A stretch of 64,000 bases of DNA, from NCBI GenBank assembly GCA_964017065.1, contig OZ024787.1, positions 590,875 to 654,874 of the forward strand. The letters run 5' to 3'. Positions 22,444-33,100 of the stretch are shown in pieces (the first letter of the stretch is position 1; each line of letters begins with the position of its first letter). Below the pieces are notes generated by a model that was given only the letters and a program-made list of their open reading frames with translations, was not told the origin of the DNA and ran no database searches. The translations under genes and the position numbers were made by a program. The stretch is from Haliclona indistincta (lineage: Eukaryota > Porifera > Demospongiae > Haplosclerida > Chalinidae).

Positions 22444-23256
22444 TCACTGTTTCAGTTGTTGTTGTTTCTTTGCGGAGCAGACATCTTGCCACAGCTTCTT
22501 CAGGTAACTAATCTCAGCTAACATGCTGTCTGCCTGCCGATTCAGTCGCTTGTTCTTTCTCTCTAACTCTTGCTGTCGCTGGAACAACACGTCAGCTTCC
22601 TCTTTCTTCTTCTGACGGTACCTAATGGCAGCCGTCTTGTTCTGCTCCTTCTTGCGCTCTTTCCGACCAGCTCGCACTGACTTTTTAGCAGGCGAAGGTC
22701 GTGACATTTTAGGAGCGGGAGGAGAATCGACGGGGGAACTAGACGAAGTGAAGGAAGGAGGAGATGAGTAATCAACAAATGATGAAGTGGGTGAGAGGAC
22801 AGGAGAGAGGTTGTAATCAGCAGGAGAGGAGGTTGGGAAGGCTGGGAGAGGAGAAGAAGCAAGAGAAGAAGAGAAGGACAGCGACGCAGGAGAGACCGGA
22901 GAAGAGTTGGTAAGAGGCGATTCCACCGACTGACCAAGGGTCACACACTCGTTCGGTGTGTACATTAAGTCATCGCTGCTGAGCGACCCTGCGGGCTCGG
23001 TATCCCAGAGCAGGTTACCGAGGTCAGGTATGTCCGTAGAGCCTACGGAAGTGAAGTCGCACGATGACACGGGCGGATAGCTACAGCAGACATCTTGCAG
23101 GAAGCTCGTTAGACCGCCGAAAGCGGTGGAGTCATCCGGGAAGAAGTCGTTTCCCATGAGAGAGGAGGATGAAAGAGGCGATACATCGTCAGTGTATCTG
23201 CCGGAGCAGCTGTCTGGGACAGCTGGAGGGTAGAAGGGCTGGTATATGGCCGCCAT
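22444..23256 (-). CDS. ATF4/ATF5-class bZIP transcription factor
   Basis: 270 aa, single coding exon, ATG in a strong context. The C-terminal bZIP has the ATF4-type basic region EQNKTAAIRYRQKKKEEAD (about residues 205-223), followed by a zipper heptad series to ~255 and a short Gln-rich tail. Residues ~1-190 are acidic and then Ser/Pro-rich, as expected for an activation and phosphodegron region, though a canonical DSGxxS motif is not seen. In animals this class drives the integrated stress response (amino-acid and ER stress) by binding CRE/C/EBP-type sites as heterodimers in the nucleus. The leader uORFs (separate entries) suggest the same eIF2-dependent translational control. It lies head-to-head with the ECD homologue, 776 bp apart. 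Confidence 0.9.
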   Translation of the reverse strand: MAAIYQPFYPPAVPDSCSGRYTDDVSPLSSSSLMGNDFFPDDSTAFGGLTSFLQDVCCSYPPVSSCDFTSVGSTDIPDLGNLLWDTEPAGSLSSDDLMYTPNECVTLGQSVESPLTNSSPVSPASLSFSSSLASSPLPAFPTSSPADYNLSPVLSPTSSFVDYSSPPSFTSSSSPVDSPPAPKMSRPSPAKKSVRAGRKERKKEQNKTAAIRYRQKKKEEADVLFQRQQELERKNKRLNRQADSMLAEISYLKKLWQDVCSAKKQQQLKQ

Positions 23257-23350
23257 GACACGGTTTACTGTGTTTCAACGTGAGTCCTGAACTGGACAAA
23301 TTTGTTTTGTGGGAGCACCTGGATTGAGAGAGGAGGGAGGTGTAAATCAT
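23189..23350 (-). promoter_or_regulatory. Inhibitory uORF overlapping the bZIP start out of frame
   Basis: An ATG at 23350 (G at -3) opens a 53-codon frame that runs past the main ATG (23256) and stops at 23189. It overlaps the CDS by 68 nt in another frame. It is the only ATG between the mini-uORFs and the main ATG. The geometry matches vertebrate ATF4 uORF2 (known biology: translation of uORF2 excludes the main ORF unless reinitiation is delayed). Confidence 0.75.
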
Positions 23351-23374
23351 GACGTGTGAAAGGGAAATGGCTGC

Positions 23375-23383
23375 TTACCCCAT
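23375..23383 (-). promoter_or_regulatory. Mini-uORF (Met-Gly-stop) in the bZIP leader
   Basis: ATGGGGTAA in an excellent initiation context (CACCATGG), 24 nt before the overlapping uORF. It resembles the short permissive uORF1 of ATF4 mRNAs. Whether it is in the mRNA depends on the start site: a TATATA at ~23399-23405 on this strand, if used, would start transcription close to or inside it. Confidence 0.5.
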
Positions 23384-23442
23384 GGTGAAAAACGCGCTGT
23401 ATATATTTGGTAGTAGAGCGAGGCACACACTTGTGTACGCCT

Positions 23443-23454
23443 TTAGTCCGACAT
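23443..23454 (-). promoter_or_regulatory. Second mini-uORF (Met-Ser-Asp-stop) in the possible leader
   Basis: ATGTCGGACTAA with A at -3, 92 nt before the overlapping uORF. If the transcript starts upstream, this three-residue uORF is the closest match in size and spacing to vertebrate ATF4 uORF1. Confidence 0.4.
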
Positions 23455-23839
23455 CTTGTCACGATGCGACTAAAAACGACAGGCAGGCGGCCTAAGAAAG
23501 TATTGCACTACGGTATGTATTAGTCTATAGTAGTGATGATGATGGCAGAGATAGGTCTCTGTGGATCTTGATGAGCTGTGCTTTCAACTTGAGAGGAAGC
23601 GTACAGTGATCAGCGATCGGGGTGATGAATTCGTAACGAAAACCAAGTTTTTTCACTAGAGCAGCAATGCAGATGAGTGGTTGAGAGTCGGGAAGACTTG
23701 CTTAGCATCGTATAACAAGGTTTGCTCGTCTGGTGCGTTCTGGTGAACAATGGCGAGCAAGGCGTGTGAAGGCAAGGATAAAGGCGCTGACAATGTGGCT
23801 GATGCAATACTTAACGATATTCATAGACAATAAACAGCT

Positions 23840-23955
23840 TACTGACCAATCAGATTGCTCCGTGAGCTAAAAATGATATTAGTTATGACTATTTATAGTA
23901 ACAAGCGGGGGCATCCCTGATGTCACGTTGGACACGCCCTATATCACGTGTAGTA
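23840..23955. promoter_or_regulatory. Shared head-to-head promoter region of the bZIP and ECD genes
   Basis: Contains a CCAAT box (GACCAATCAG, 23844-23853), a CRE-like TGATGTCAC (23918-23926) and an E-box CACGTG (23945-23950). These lie upstream of the ECD start and are also distal to the bZIP gene. The TGATG core resembles sites bound by ATF4-class factors, so autoregulation is possible but unproven. Between this and 23455, short plus-strand open stretches exist (for example ATGCGACTAAAAACG at 23464, followed by a GTATGT donor) that could be a small unrecognised gene. Confidence 0.45.
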
Positions 23956-24032
23956 ACGACACACCTAGCCTCCGACACACCCTTCTTCCTACACGTGTAG
24001 TCTCACTCGAGGACCTAGACTGATTTACTGTC

Positions 24033-24210
24033 ATGGAGGGACTGCCTGCAGAGGACACCATCCATTACCAGCTATTCCCTGCTGGCGGCGGTACAGCTGA
24101 TTCTCTCCAGGAGTTGTTGACTAGCTTAGAGGGAGTGGTCCAGGAGCTGACACACCAGTATATGTGGTATTATGAATCGTTCCAGCTATCACTAGTCACT
24201 GCATGGAGAG
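24033..24210 (+). CDS. ECD: ECD exon 1
   Basis: Starts at the ATG giving MEGLPAEDTIHYQLF and ends at AGAG|GTGGGT in phase 1. The frame continues past the donor for ~50 codons, but that extension is intron. Splicing to 27146 restores AWRGDTPPHLAG, which matches the family. Confidence 0.88.
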
Positions 24211-26944
24211 GTGGGTTGAAAGATGACGTACATAGCAAAAATGATACACGTTGCACGTATGTCACAATTTCAGTGTACTATGATTTGCCTGAGGGCAACG
24301 TAATCATTTTAGCCCCCAACTCCCCCAGTTCTATGTGCTTGTCTGTGACCTGTAAATGAACAACCTTCAGTTCAGACTTTACTATTGTCTCGCTAGCTGT
24401 GTCAGACATTGAAATATTATGTCTTGCTATGAATACGATTTGTGTTATATTCTACTAACATTGATTCAGTTGATTTAAACATGTGAGCGGATTTTGAGAA
24501 AAGTGGTCACTTCGCTCCTGCAATTGTTGAACGCATGCCTGTTTTCAAATGGCTGCTACTCGGTCAAACATTACTGAAACTCAATGAAATTTTATTAGGG
24601 AGGCACGGTAGTGCCTCCCTATGTAGGGTTGAACGGAAAAACAAGATGGCGGCTACATAGAATGTACCAGCGTTCAAACGCTGATATTTCGCCTGGTGAT
24701 GAATTTTATACGTCCAAAGACACTTAGATCTGCTATCTGGCGTTGCCCCATCTTACAGTAGCGAAGAGATTGCTCGAAACTGTTGCTAAAGTGACGAACC
24801 TGGAAACGGTGAAAATCGAGTTTCGTCATCTTCGTCTTCTTCTTTCTTTCTTTCTTCTTTCTTCAGCGCGCCTGGCGCCTTTACGCAAGCAGTGCTGAGA
24901 CCAAAACACTCACGAACAGTCGTGAAATTCTCCTGGTAGGTGCCTTTTGAACCTTGTTTTTAGCGAAACGGCGATATTAATTCCGCGATTTCTCGATCGT
25001 GATCCATTGTCAGCTAAGTGTTAGTCGCCATTATTGTGATTGCGCAATACGCACGTGACCAAGCAGTGGTTAGCGCACGTGACCAAGCACTAGCTTGAGT
25101 ATCGCCGCGCCGTATGGATCACGGAGAACACATTTGTCTGGAGTCTTCGAAGAACGGTAAGCTCGTAGGATCACCATTCTGCGCTTGACAGATAATTATA
25201 ACCGCTGTACAGGTCTACAAACAAGTGTGGGCGGGACTCGTATGCACTGCATGCAAGCTTGCGTAGGCGAGCTGATATGTACTGCATTTTTAGATACAAG
25301 TTTAAAATTGTTAATAATAAAGAAGCCATTAACAACAGGAAAACTAAACCAATGGTGGAAACAAAGACGGCTCAGTACGCAGTACGTGTATGATATTGAA
25401 CTGCACTTCACTGAAAAAGAAAAAAGGACACAAACAAGAAAATTAAAAAGATTTCTATCGAAATCAAAAGATGTAGGGTTGTGAAATCTACCACTGGTCC
25501 ACAATGTAAACTAACAAGGAACAAGCATGGAATGGTAACACGATTGACTTGCTAACAGACCATAGATCCCTACATCAGTGGCTGTACATAAGAAAAAATA
25601 GTTTGTCACAAGCTGAATGCACGTCAGGTATCAGTCAAAACTGTAGCTGAACTTGCAACCACAGCAGCCACTGATGTAGGGATCTATGGTCTGTTAGCAA
25701 GTCAATCGTGTTACCATTCCATGCTTGTTCCTTGTTAGTTTACATTGTGGACCAGTGGTAGATTTCACAACCCTACATCCTTTTGATTTCGATAGAAATC
25801 TTTTTAATTTTCTGTATATAGTGTGTGATCAGTCTGCTGGCTGTATATCAAATTTTAGTGCCATGATACCAAGAGTATATAATCTTACCAAGAGTATCGA
25901 ACGCCAATTGCCACTGTAGAAACACTCTCGGGAAAGTAACGTGACAGAAACGTGATCTGATGACGTATACGCCTACACTGCAGGCTAGCCATTGACGTCA
26001 TCGACGTTCAGCAACGATGCTAGCCAAGCTTTTTGGATGATCATTGGACTGTTGCAGGCGAGAATATAGCGATGTAGACATGACAAATGCTGAGAAAAAC
26101 AGAAACACGTGCTAGTTATGCTTTTTAATCGAAGAATAAAAGCAGCAGCTAGCTCGGTCCGTCAGAGCGCGTTCGTGTACAAAAATCACATTTTTGATGT
26201 TCAGCGACTAACGAACGCCTTCTTGTTAGAGGTAGCTTGTCAATAAAGAGCCCTGAGTAGCTGCATTTTCCATCATGGGCGCTTGCTTCCTGCAGGACAT
26301 GCCTTCGTTGTGACGTAGTCGTGGATTTGTGCAACACGCTTTCGTCACAATGCGTAATATATCTCACGTGCTGGTCATGTTACTTTCCCGAGAGTGTTTC
26401 TACAGTGGCAATTGGCGTTCGATACTCTTGGTAAGATTATATACTCTTGATGATACCAAATATGGATGAATGGCAGCAAGTTTTGGATGAATGGTAGCAA
26501 GCTGAAAACATGTGTGCGTTCGAAAAACACAGGAGAGGAGTGATCAAATCCGCTCACATAAATTATTATTATTGCTAGTGACTGTTAGCACTAAAAGAAT
26601 AGTTCCAAGAGCAGGTCATGTTTGTTATTAGCATGTCTGGTAATGTTGAGGGAATATTATTTTGTACTTTGCAGTTTAACACTACAAAATGAAATTTAAC
26701 TCTCACTGTCAATCAAAAATAATAAATTATCGCAACGGGCATGTACTAATGTACTCAGAAGTTCCCGTGAAATTATTACTAGCCGTATGGCTGGGACAAA
26801 AAACCTTGATAATTGGAGCAATTAGAATAATTTTGTATTGTGATTCTAATTTCAAGAGGGCGAGGATAGATCAAAGGGTCACGCCCCGATTCCTAAACGA
26901 CTAACCATTATGTGTTGTCAATGATTTCTTATTTCTCCTCCCTC

Positions 26945-27007
<63 letters not shown>

Positions 27008-27060
27008 CCCTCCCTCCCTCCCTCCCTCCCTCCTTTCCTACCTCCCTCCCTCCCTCCCTC

Positions 27061-27126
<66 letters not shown>

Positions 27127-30100
27127 TCCCTCTCTCTCTGTCCAGGTGATACTCCACCTCATCTTGCTGGTAGTGTGTGTTATAGAGAGTGTGTAGATGA
27201 TGAATGGATGGTGGTCTCTCTGTTGTTCTCTCTCTCAGAGCGATACAGTGATCTTGTTATCAGGTAACTAGCTAGATATGATACTGAACACAGCCTGACA
27301 GTAGTCTCAATATCTCACCGTAGATTATACTATGGTTTTATAGTACAAAATATTATTAGTCAATGATTTACCCTAGATCTGGAAAATTAATTTCGCGTTT
27401 ACAAATAATATTTTGTTCTATCAAATTTTCGGTGCATCTAATTTTCGTTGTTAGCGCGGGTGCGCAATAGTGCGCATTTATTAAACCAATGCACGTTTGG
27501 CGTATTTTTAATTTTTGTCGCAAGGAAAAACGACGAAAATATTTTGACACTGAAAATTTTCAGATTTACGGTAGTGGTGTCAGCTATTACGTAGCGCGAG
27601 GGTTTCCATATAATAGCATTTAAAGTAGAACTTTCATGTCTTGTGTGTTTTATTGTGATAATACCATTAATTATTTTTGTTGTAGTTATTGAATAATGGT
27701 TAGTTATTAATAATGTGGTTAATTATTAGTTAGAATAAGATAACATGGTCCAGGTAAGCATTAAAGAACATGTCTTATCGTAGTATCAACTTAATTTCTG
27801 GTCACGTCATGCAGCGTAATTCCTTGTGTCATTGTTAGTGTCAACGCATGCACAGGAGGAGTCACCTAATACCAACCTGCAGTGTAACCATATGTGAGAT
27901 CAATTTTGATCCTGTGTACTATGGTAAATGCTGCAAGTTGTGCGCAATAATTTGACCAACTCCATGGATGGTAGCATGGATGATGAAAGTTTTAAATCAT
28001 GTCACGAATGCGTTGCGGGCATTGTCAATTTCGGATGCAATATCTTGATCCCAGCTAGGGCGCATTGATGCAGTAACGGTCAATGATGGTTCAAATGACA
28101 TGAAGAAACCATCAAAGTTATCAAGCCCTACTTCCATATACTCTGTACCCATCGACTATAGCTTTGTGGTATTGGCTGTCTAGCTAAATCTCGCAATGTA
28201 GTCACTCCACTCAATTGGGTACACTGTGCGACAACGGCACAAGACAGACGAGAATAAATACTACAGACACACTTGCCTTCTTGTGCTTCACATGCATTTG
28301 CATCGTTTTTCCTGGCATAAAACCTGGTTTCTTGAGTATTTGCCAGTTCTGCCATTCACGTGCAGCTATTACTTGAACGAGATAGCTTACGTATAGGTCA
28401 ACCCATGGCAACCGAGGCGGTACGCGATATAACCAAGGGCTTATCGAGCCGCGAAGCGGCGAGAGGGCATGCAACCAGTGTAGACGGCGTTTTGGTAACT
28501 GTTACTAAATTTAGAATTAATAATTTTAATAAGTTACTGTTTCCGGTTGATCACATGATGCATTCGTATTGCGTTTGCGCGCGTTGCTATCTAGCTAGCT
28601 CGTTCGTACAAGACGCTCGGCTGCTGCATGCATGCACTGAATAATATGGAACGTAAGGCATGTGAACCTAGTCCCGGCAGTTCAGATAGTGCAGGTGCAG
28701 GCTCGTCACAATACTGGGACGCTGACGACAACGACGACGACGAAGACTACGACGACGACTCTGACAACGGCAGAGATAGTGAGGACATCATTTTTAGCGG
28801 TCCAGAGAAGAAAAAAGAGCCCCAGGTGAACTGAACAGTTTTAAAAGTTGTATATAATTTTGATTATTGAGTATAGTGTTTTGAGGGCACAAGTGCAGAC
28901 AATGATCAGAGCAAAGCAAAAAGAGGAAGAAAAAGTAGGCTAGCTGTGCATTAATTTCACTGTGACATCATGCAATTATTGCAGGCAAATCTGGTACATC
29001 TGCAGATGACATTACTGCCGCATCAACTGGAAAACCTGAAAAAAAAAAGAAAAAGTCTAGTAAACAATCTGCAAAAACAGTACGATTTCTGCAATCACAA
29101 GAAAGGGTTACAGTAAAGAAAGTTGACCAGCAAGCTATTTTAAGACATGTTCTAACTACTTTGCCGCAAACTCTTGTGCCATCTCTCTTTCCCGAACGCC
29201 TGCGCTTTTGGGAATCAATTGAAAAAACGGAAGAGATGCAAACTTTCCTAGTTGGTGCAATAAACAAGTACCTTGCACTGTACGAGGCAACCGCCGAGGG
29301 CAAGAGCAGGTACACTAATCTCTACCTTGCTTGGCTTCAATATATACGTACATTCACGTGTGAGACAGAAAGAACTAGCGAATCAACTGCTAAATGTTTT
29401 TGACGAAAAAACATTTGCAACAAAAACATTTGTTGCAGGTTTTTGACGAAAATCATGGTCAATTGTCATGTAAACATCACAGAGTGTTGTCAGCTCTTCG
29501 TGATTCATTGAATGACCAATAAACTTTTGACTTTTACTACTCCAAATGAGACGCACTCCAACCTGTAATAAGCAAAAACACAATTTTGTGTAAACATTAT
29601 TTTTACATGCATTAAGTACCTTGACTTCGTCAATAATAAGAACTCCATCACCCATGGGAAGGACCTCTGCACTATCGGTTGTCTTTGCACCATCTATCAT
29701 AAAAGTGCATTTTTTTAACAAAAGTTCAGTTTATAGAGTATTATACCTTTCTGTGCTTCCTTTTCTTTCAGCTCCTCTCTCTTTTTCTCCACCATGGAGA
29801 TGTATTGTCTCCTTTCTTCGGTCAGCCTAGTCAAACACTCCCCAGCCTCTTCAAGATTAGCATCTATAAAGTGCTTGAGAGTCCTTGTGGAAGGCAATTG
29901 CATGAGGTTGAAACCCTTTAGGGCTTCATAAGCAGCAGGGCTCCGAGTGTATACTGCAAGTGCTTATTATACACAAAAAATAAATATTAAACAAAATAAT
30001 ACACATGCAAACTTACCCATTCTCAAAGTAATTGCACTCCATCGATTTCCTCTACTGGAAGTGACTATTATTGGGTACACACAAAATAATGGAATTCAGG

Positions 30101-33100
30101 TGTTCAATAATGCATACCTGACTTTGACTGATCTCTTTCATACTCTAGGCGCTCTATGACATCTTGTCTCCATGCTTCTCTTAGCAGATTCCTTCCTTCT
30201 CCCAGCAACTTGTCTCCTCTGCCACATAGCTCCTCGATTGCCTTCGAGCCATGGGTATTAACAGAATGAACCAGTGTCAATAGCTCGTCATGTTGTGCTT
30301 CATCATCGACATTGAAGTCATATGCAGCCAGTGCAGACACCTTGACACTCAGATTTTTCTTCTCTTTTACAACACGTTCAACTCGGATTGCCTTGCTCTT
30401 AGGTGACAGGTAAGAGATTGGATATATAATTGGATGAAGGGGCCAAGCGTTGCAGCTTCTCACCATCACTTACATTCAAAGAAATCTTAAGTAGCTGTTG
30501 TATGTCGGACGCCAGTCGTTTGCACTCCGGACATGCATCTCGAAGTGGATCACCATGAGGATGCATTACATTATTTGGGATATGCCATAGCAAGCATGAA
30601 TGCGAATCAAGACGTTTGAATGGTAGCCCCCACTCTCTCAGATGTTTTGTTTTGTAGTGCAGCTCTTTGGGGTACTCAGGTATACCAGGGCAAAGCTTAT
30701 ATCCAGATGATGGTAAGAGCTGATTCAGATATGGCTGCACTTTGTCAACACTATAAGGGCCACTATTGATAGTAGTGAACCATGCTTGCCATCTATACTG
30801 CAGTGATCCATCTTGCTCCGCGTATACGAACAAACGAGGATTTCCCGCAATAGGGCCAACTGAGTCGCCAGCAGAGAAGGCAGATGTGGTAATAGGCCTA
30901 CAACCATGTATGTTGTAATTAAAATGTTGAAGTGCTGACTAGTATCTAACATACCTGGATACAACAGCCCACTCTCCTGCCGCGTGACTGCAGTTTTCTG
31001 TGCTTAGCGCTTCGCCGTACTGCACTTTCACGTCTGAAACAAATGATTCTAGCAACTCGCAGCCGTCGTTGACACTCGTTACTCCAGCCTTACACACTAG
31101 TAGGCGTCTGGCAACTGCTGAAAGCGGTGAGTGTTGCAAGCGCTTAACAGTGCTCTTTCTCTGCATGATCTTCGTGTGCGTCAGTGAACCGTCTATAACG
31201 GGAACCAATAGATACGAAAATCGCGCGTTAGCAAAACCGTGCACTATTGCTAACGTCCGTTTATGTTACATTCACGTGAGCAACCGGATATCTATATTTA
31301 GTAACAGTTTCCAAAACGCCGTCTACATTACAGTATTCAGAGTTGCATGCCCTCTAGCCACGGAGGGGTTCGATAAGCCCTTGATATAACCGAGGGGGTT
31401 GATTTTACCACCCGAGGGCGCGAAGCACATGAGGGCAGTAAAATAACCTCCGAGGTTATATCGCGTACTGCCGAGGTACCATGGGTTAACCATTTTGTAG
31501 CCCAGGAAGCTGGAGAATACTGCTCTTATGGTTACTAAACGAAGCGTTCAAGGTAATAGAGCCTCCATAGAAGTCACCAGAGACGAATATCAGCGCGTTG
31601 ATGAAAGACGGTAGTATAATCTTGCATACGCCATTTTGTTGCTGTGACATCACTTCCTGGAAAATACTCGTATTTTCTATGGTATACGAGATATAACCAT
31701 CGAGCGGCGCCTTTGATTTTACGGTCGCTTGGGCTACAATGAGTTATAATCAATGCAGATGCAGACAGCAGATTGCATCAAGGAACAGCAGAGTATTGTG
31801 TACCTAACAACTGTCCTCATTAGCCGCCATGATGGTGAGCGCGCGCCGCAAAATTGGTATTACGACTATTGAGCATAGCCGGTTGATGATTAATTCGATA
31901 TCTATGAATAAACGGTGATTGTTGTTATTAATTTTGCTTCATGTTTCCGCCAATGGTGTAGACTTGATCGGAAAGTTGGTAGGGTACAAGTATCCATTTA
32001 ATTATTCATGAGGGCGTGATCAATTAATATCGCTTGTCGAGCAATGGACTCACATATGCTAAGCTGCTTTTCACGCAGTTTATTAGACATTTCGGTGAGG
32101 TAACCAGCTGAGGGGAGACAAACTGCCCTGAATAAGCGTTTTGGTCTGAAAGTGGATACAGAGCTTGTCACATGATCAAGGTCCAGCTCAGTTGCCTGGC
32201 ACTGGGAATAAGTTGCCCAGGCAGGCCTGTGTGTAACTACGTCACTGGTTTAAACTGAAGTGCCACGTTAAGGGCACAAAGCCTTGTTTGCATAGTTATT
32301 CTATCACCATAGCAACGTGTAGTATTTCATAGCTGATAGCCGGTGGTGTGATCAGTAACCACACCCTCTTCTTTCCCACTATCCTACTGAGTGGCTTCTT
32401 GTGTTCAGAGCAACACTTGTTTCCTTGTACTAGACTCAGCTATACTCTATCAATGGCCACAGCACCCACAGCTAGTGAGGCTCTCAAGAATCTCGAGCAG
32501 CAGCTGACCTGTCCAGTCTGTCTGGATCACTACACTCAGCCCAGGACACTGCCCTGTCTCCACTCTTTCTGTCACAACTGCCTTGCCCACTTCCCCGTGC
32601 AAGTCCAGGGAGGCAAGCACTTTATCACTTGCCCCGTGTGCCGCCAGACCACACAGCCACCTGACAAGGGAGTGAGTGGATTCCAGTCTGCCTTCCTCAT
32701 CAACAACCTCCTGGAGCTCCATCAAGTGCTAGAGAAGGTGTCTGGGTCCCAGCAGAATAACTGTGAGAACTGCCACAAAGAACAGGCCAATAGATACTGT
32801 AAACAATGCTCTAAATTCCTCTGCCAGACCTGTGTTGACATGCACAACAAGTGGGGAGACTTCAGCAGCCACCAGATACTGGGAGTGGAGGATGTGGCCA
32901 CCACTGCCTCCAAGCTAGTTCCTCTCAAGGAGCAGCCCACCATGGAGTGTAGCAGCCATAGCTATCCTCTCGTGGTGTACTGCGACACATGTGATAAGCT
33001 CATCTGTCAGCTTTGTACCATCAGTCACCATCGAGACCACAAGTGTGACGCCATCACTGATGCCTTCCCGAGACACCAGCAGCAGATTGTGGACAGCCTC

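Larger units (their letters stand above)
24211..27145. other. ECD intron 1 with repeats
   Basis: 2.9 kb with no gene. It holds a small gggaggca hairpin (24597-24625), a perfect-arm hairpin (25441-25809), a TIR element with target duplication (25870-26449) and a long CT tract before the acceptor. Short open frames here fall on these repeats. Confidence 0.7.
28396..31491. mobile_element. ~3.1 kb DNA transposon with two convergent genes
   Basis: The ends are inverted repeats. The left begins GGTCAACCCATGG and the right ends CCATGGGTTAACC. Both arms share ACGCGATATAACC, AAGGGCTTATCGA, AGAGGGCATGCAA and TGTAGACGGCGTTTTGG in order over ~100 bp on the left and ~180 bp on the right. The right terminus is flanked by TTAA and the left by TCAA, consistent with a decayed TTAA target duplication. 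Inside, a plus-strand gene and a spliced minus-strand transposase-like gene converge and overlap by ~21 bp. The superfamily is uncertain (P-element/THAP9-like or Kolobok-like). Confidence 0.75.

Noticed and set aside
23265..23462. 65-codon frame ending 8 nt before the bZIP ATG
   Set aside because: It starts with GTG and has no internal ATG; the ATG-initiated overlapping uORF from 23350 is the relevant leader frame.
24211..24359. ECD exon 1 extending as a 108-aa stand-alone protein
   Set aside because: The frame after 24210 loses similarity to ECD at a GT donor, and splicing to 27146 restores the family sequence exactly.
26912..27196. Ser-Leu or Arg-Glu repeat proteins around 27 kb
   Set aside because: Polypyrimidine low-complexity tract in front of an ECD acceptor; frames are artefacts.
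32348..32452. 35-residue N-terminal extension of the TRIM-NHL proteins
   Set aside because: It begins at GTG or TTG in every copy and contains no ATG; the shared ATG giving MATAPT is the natural start.
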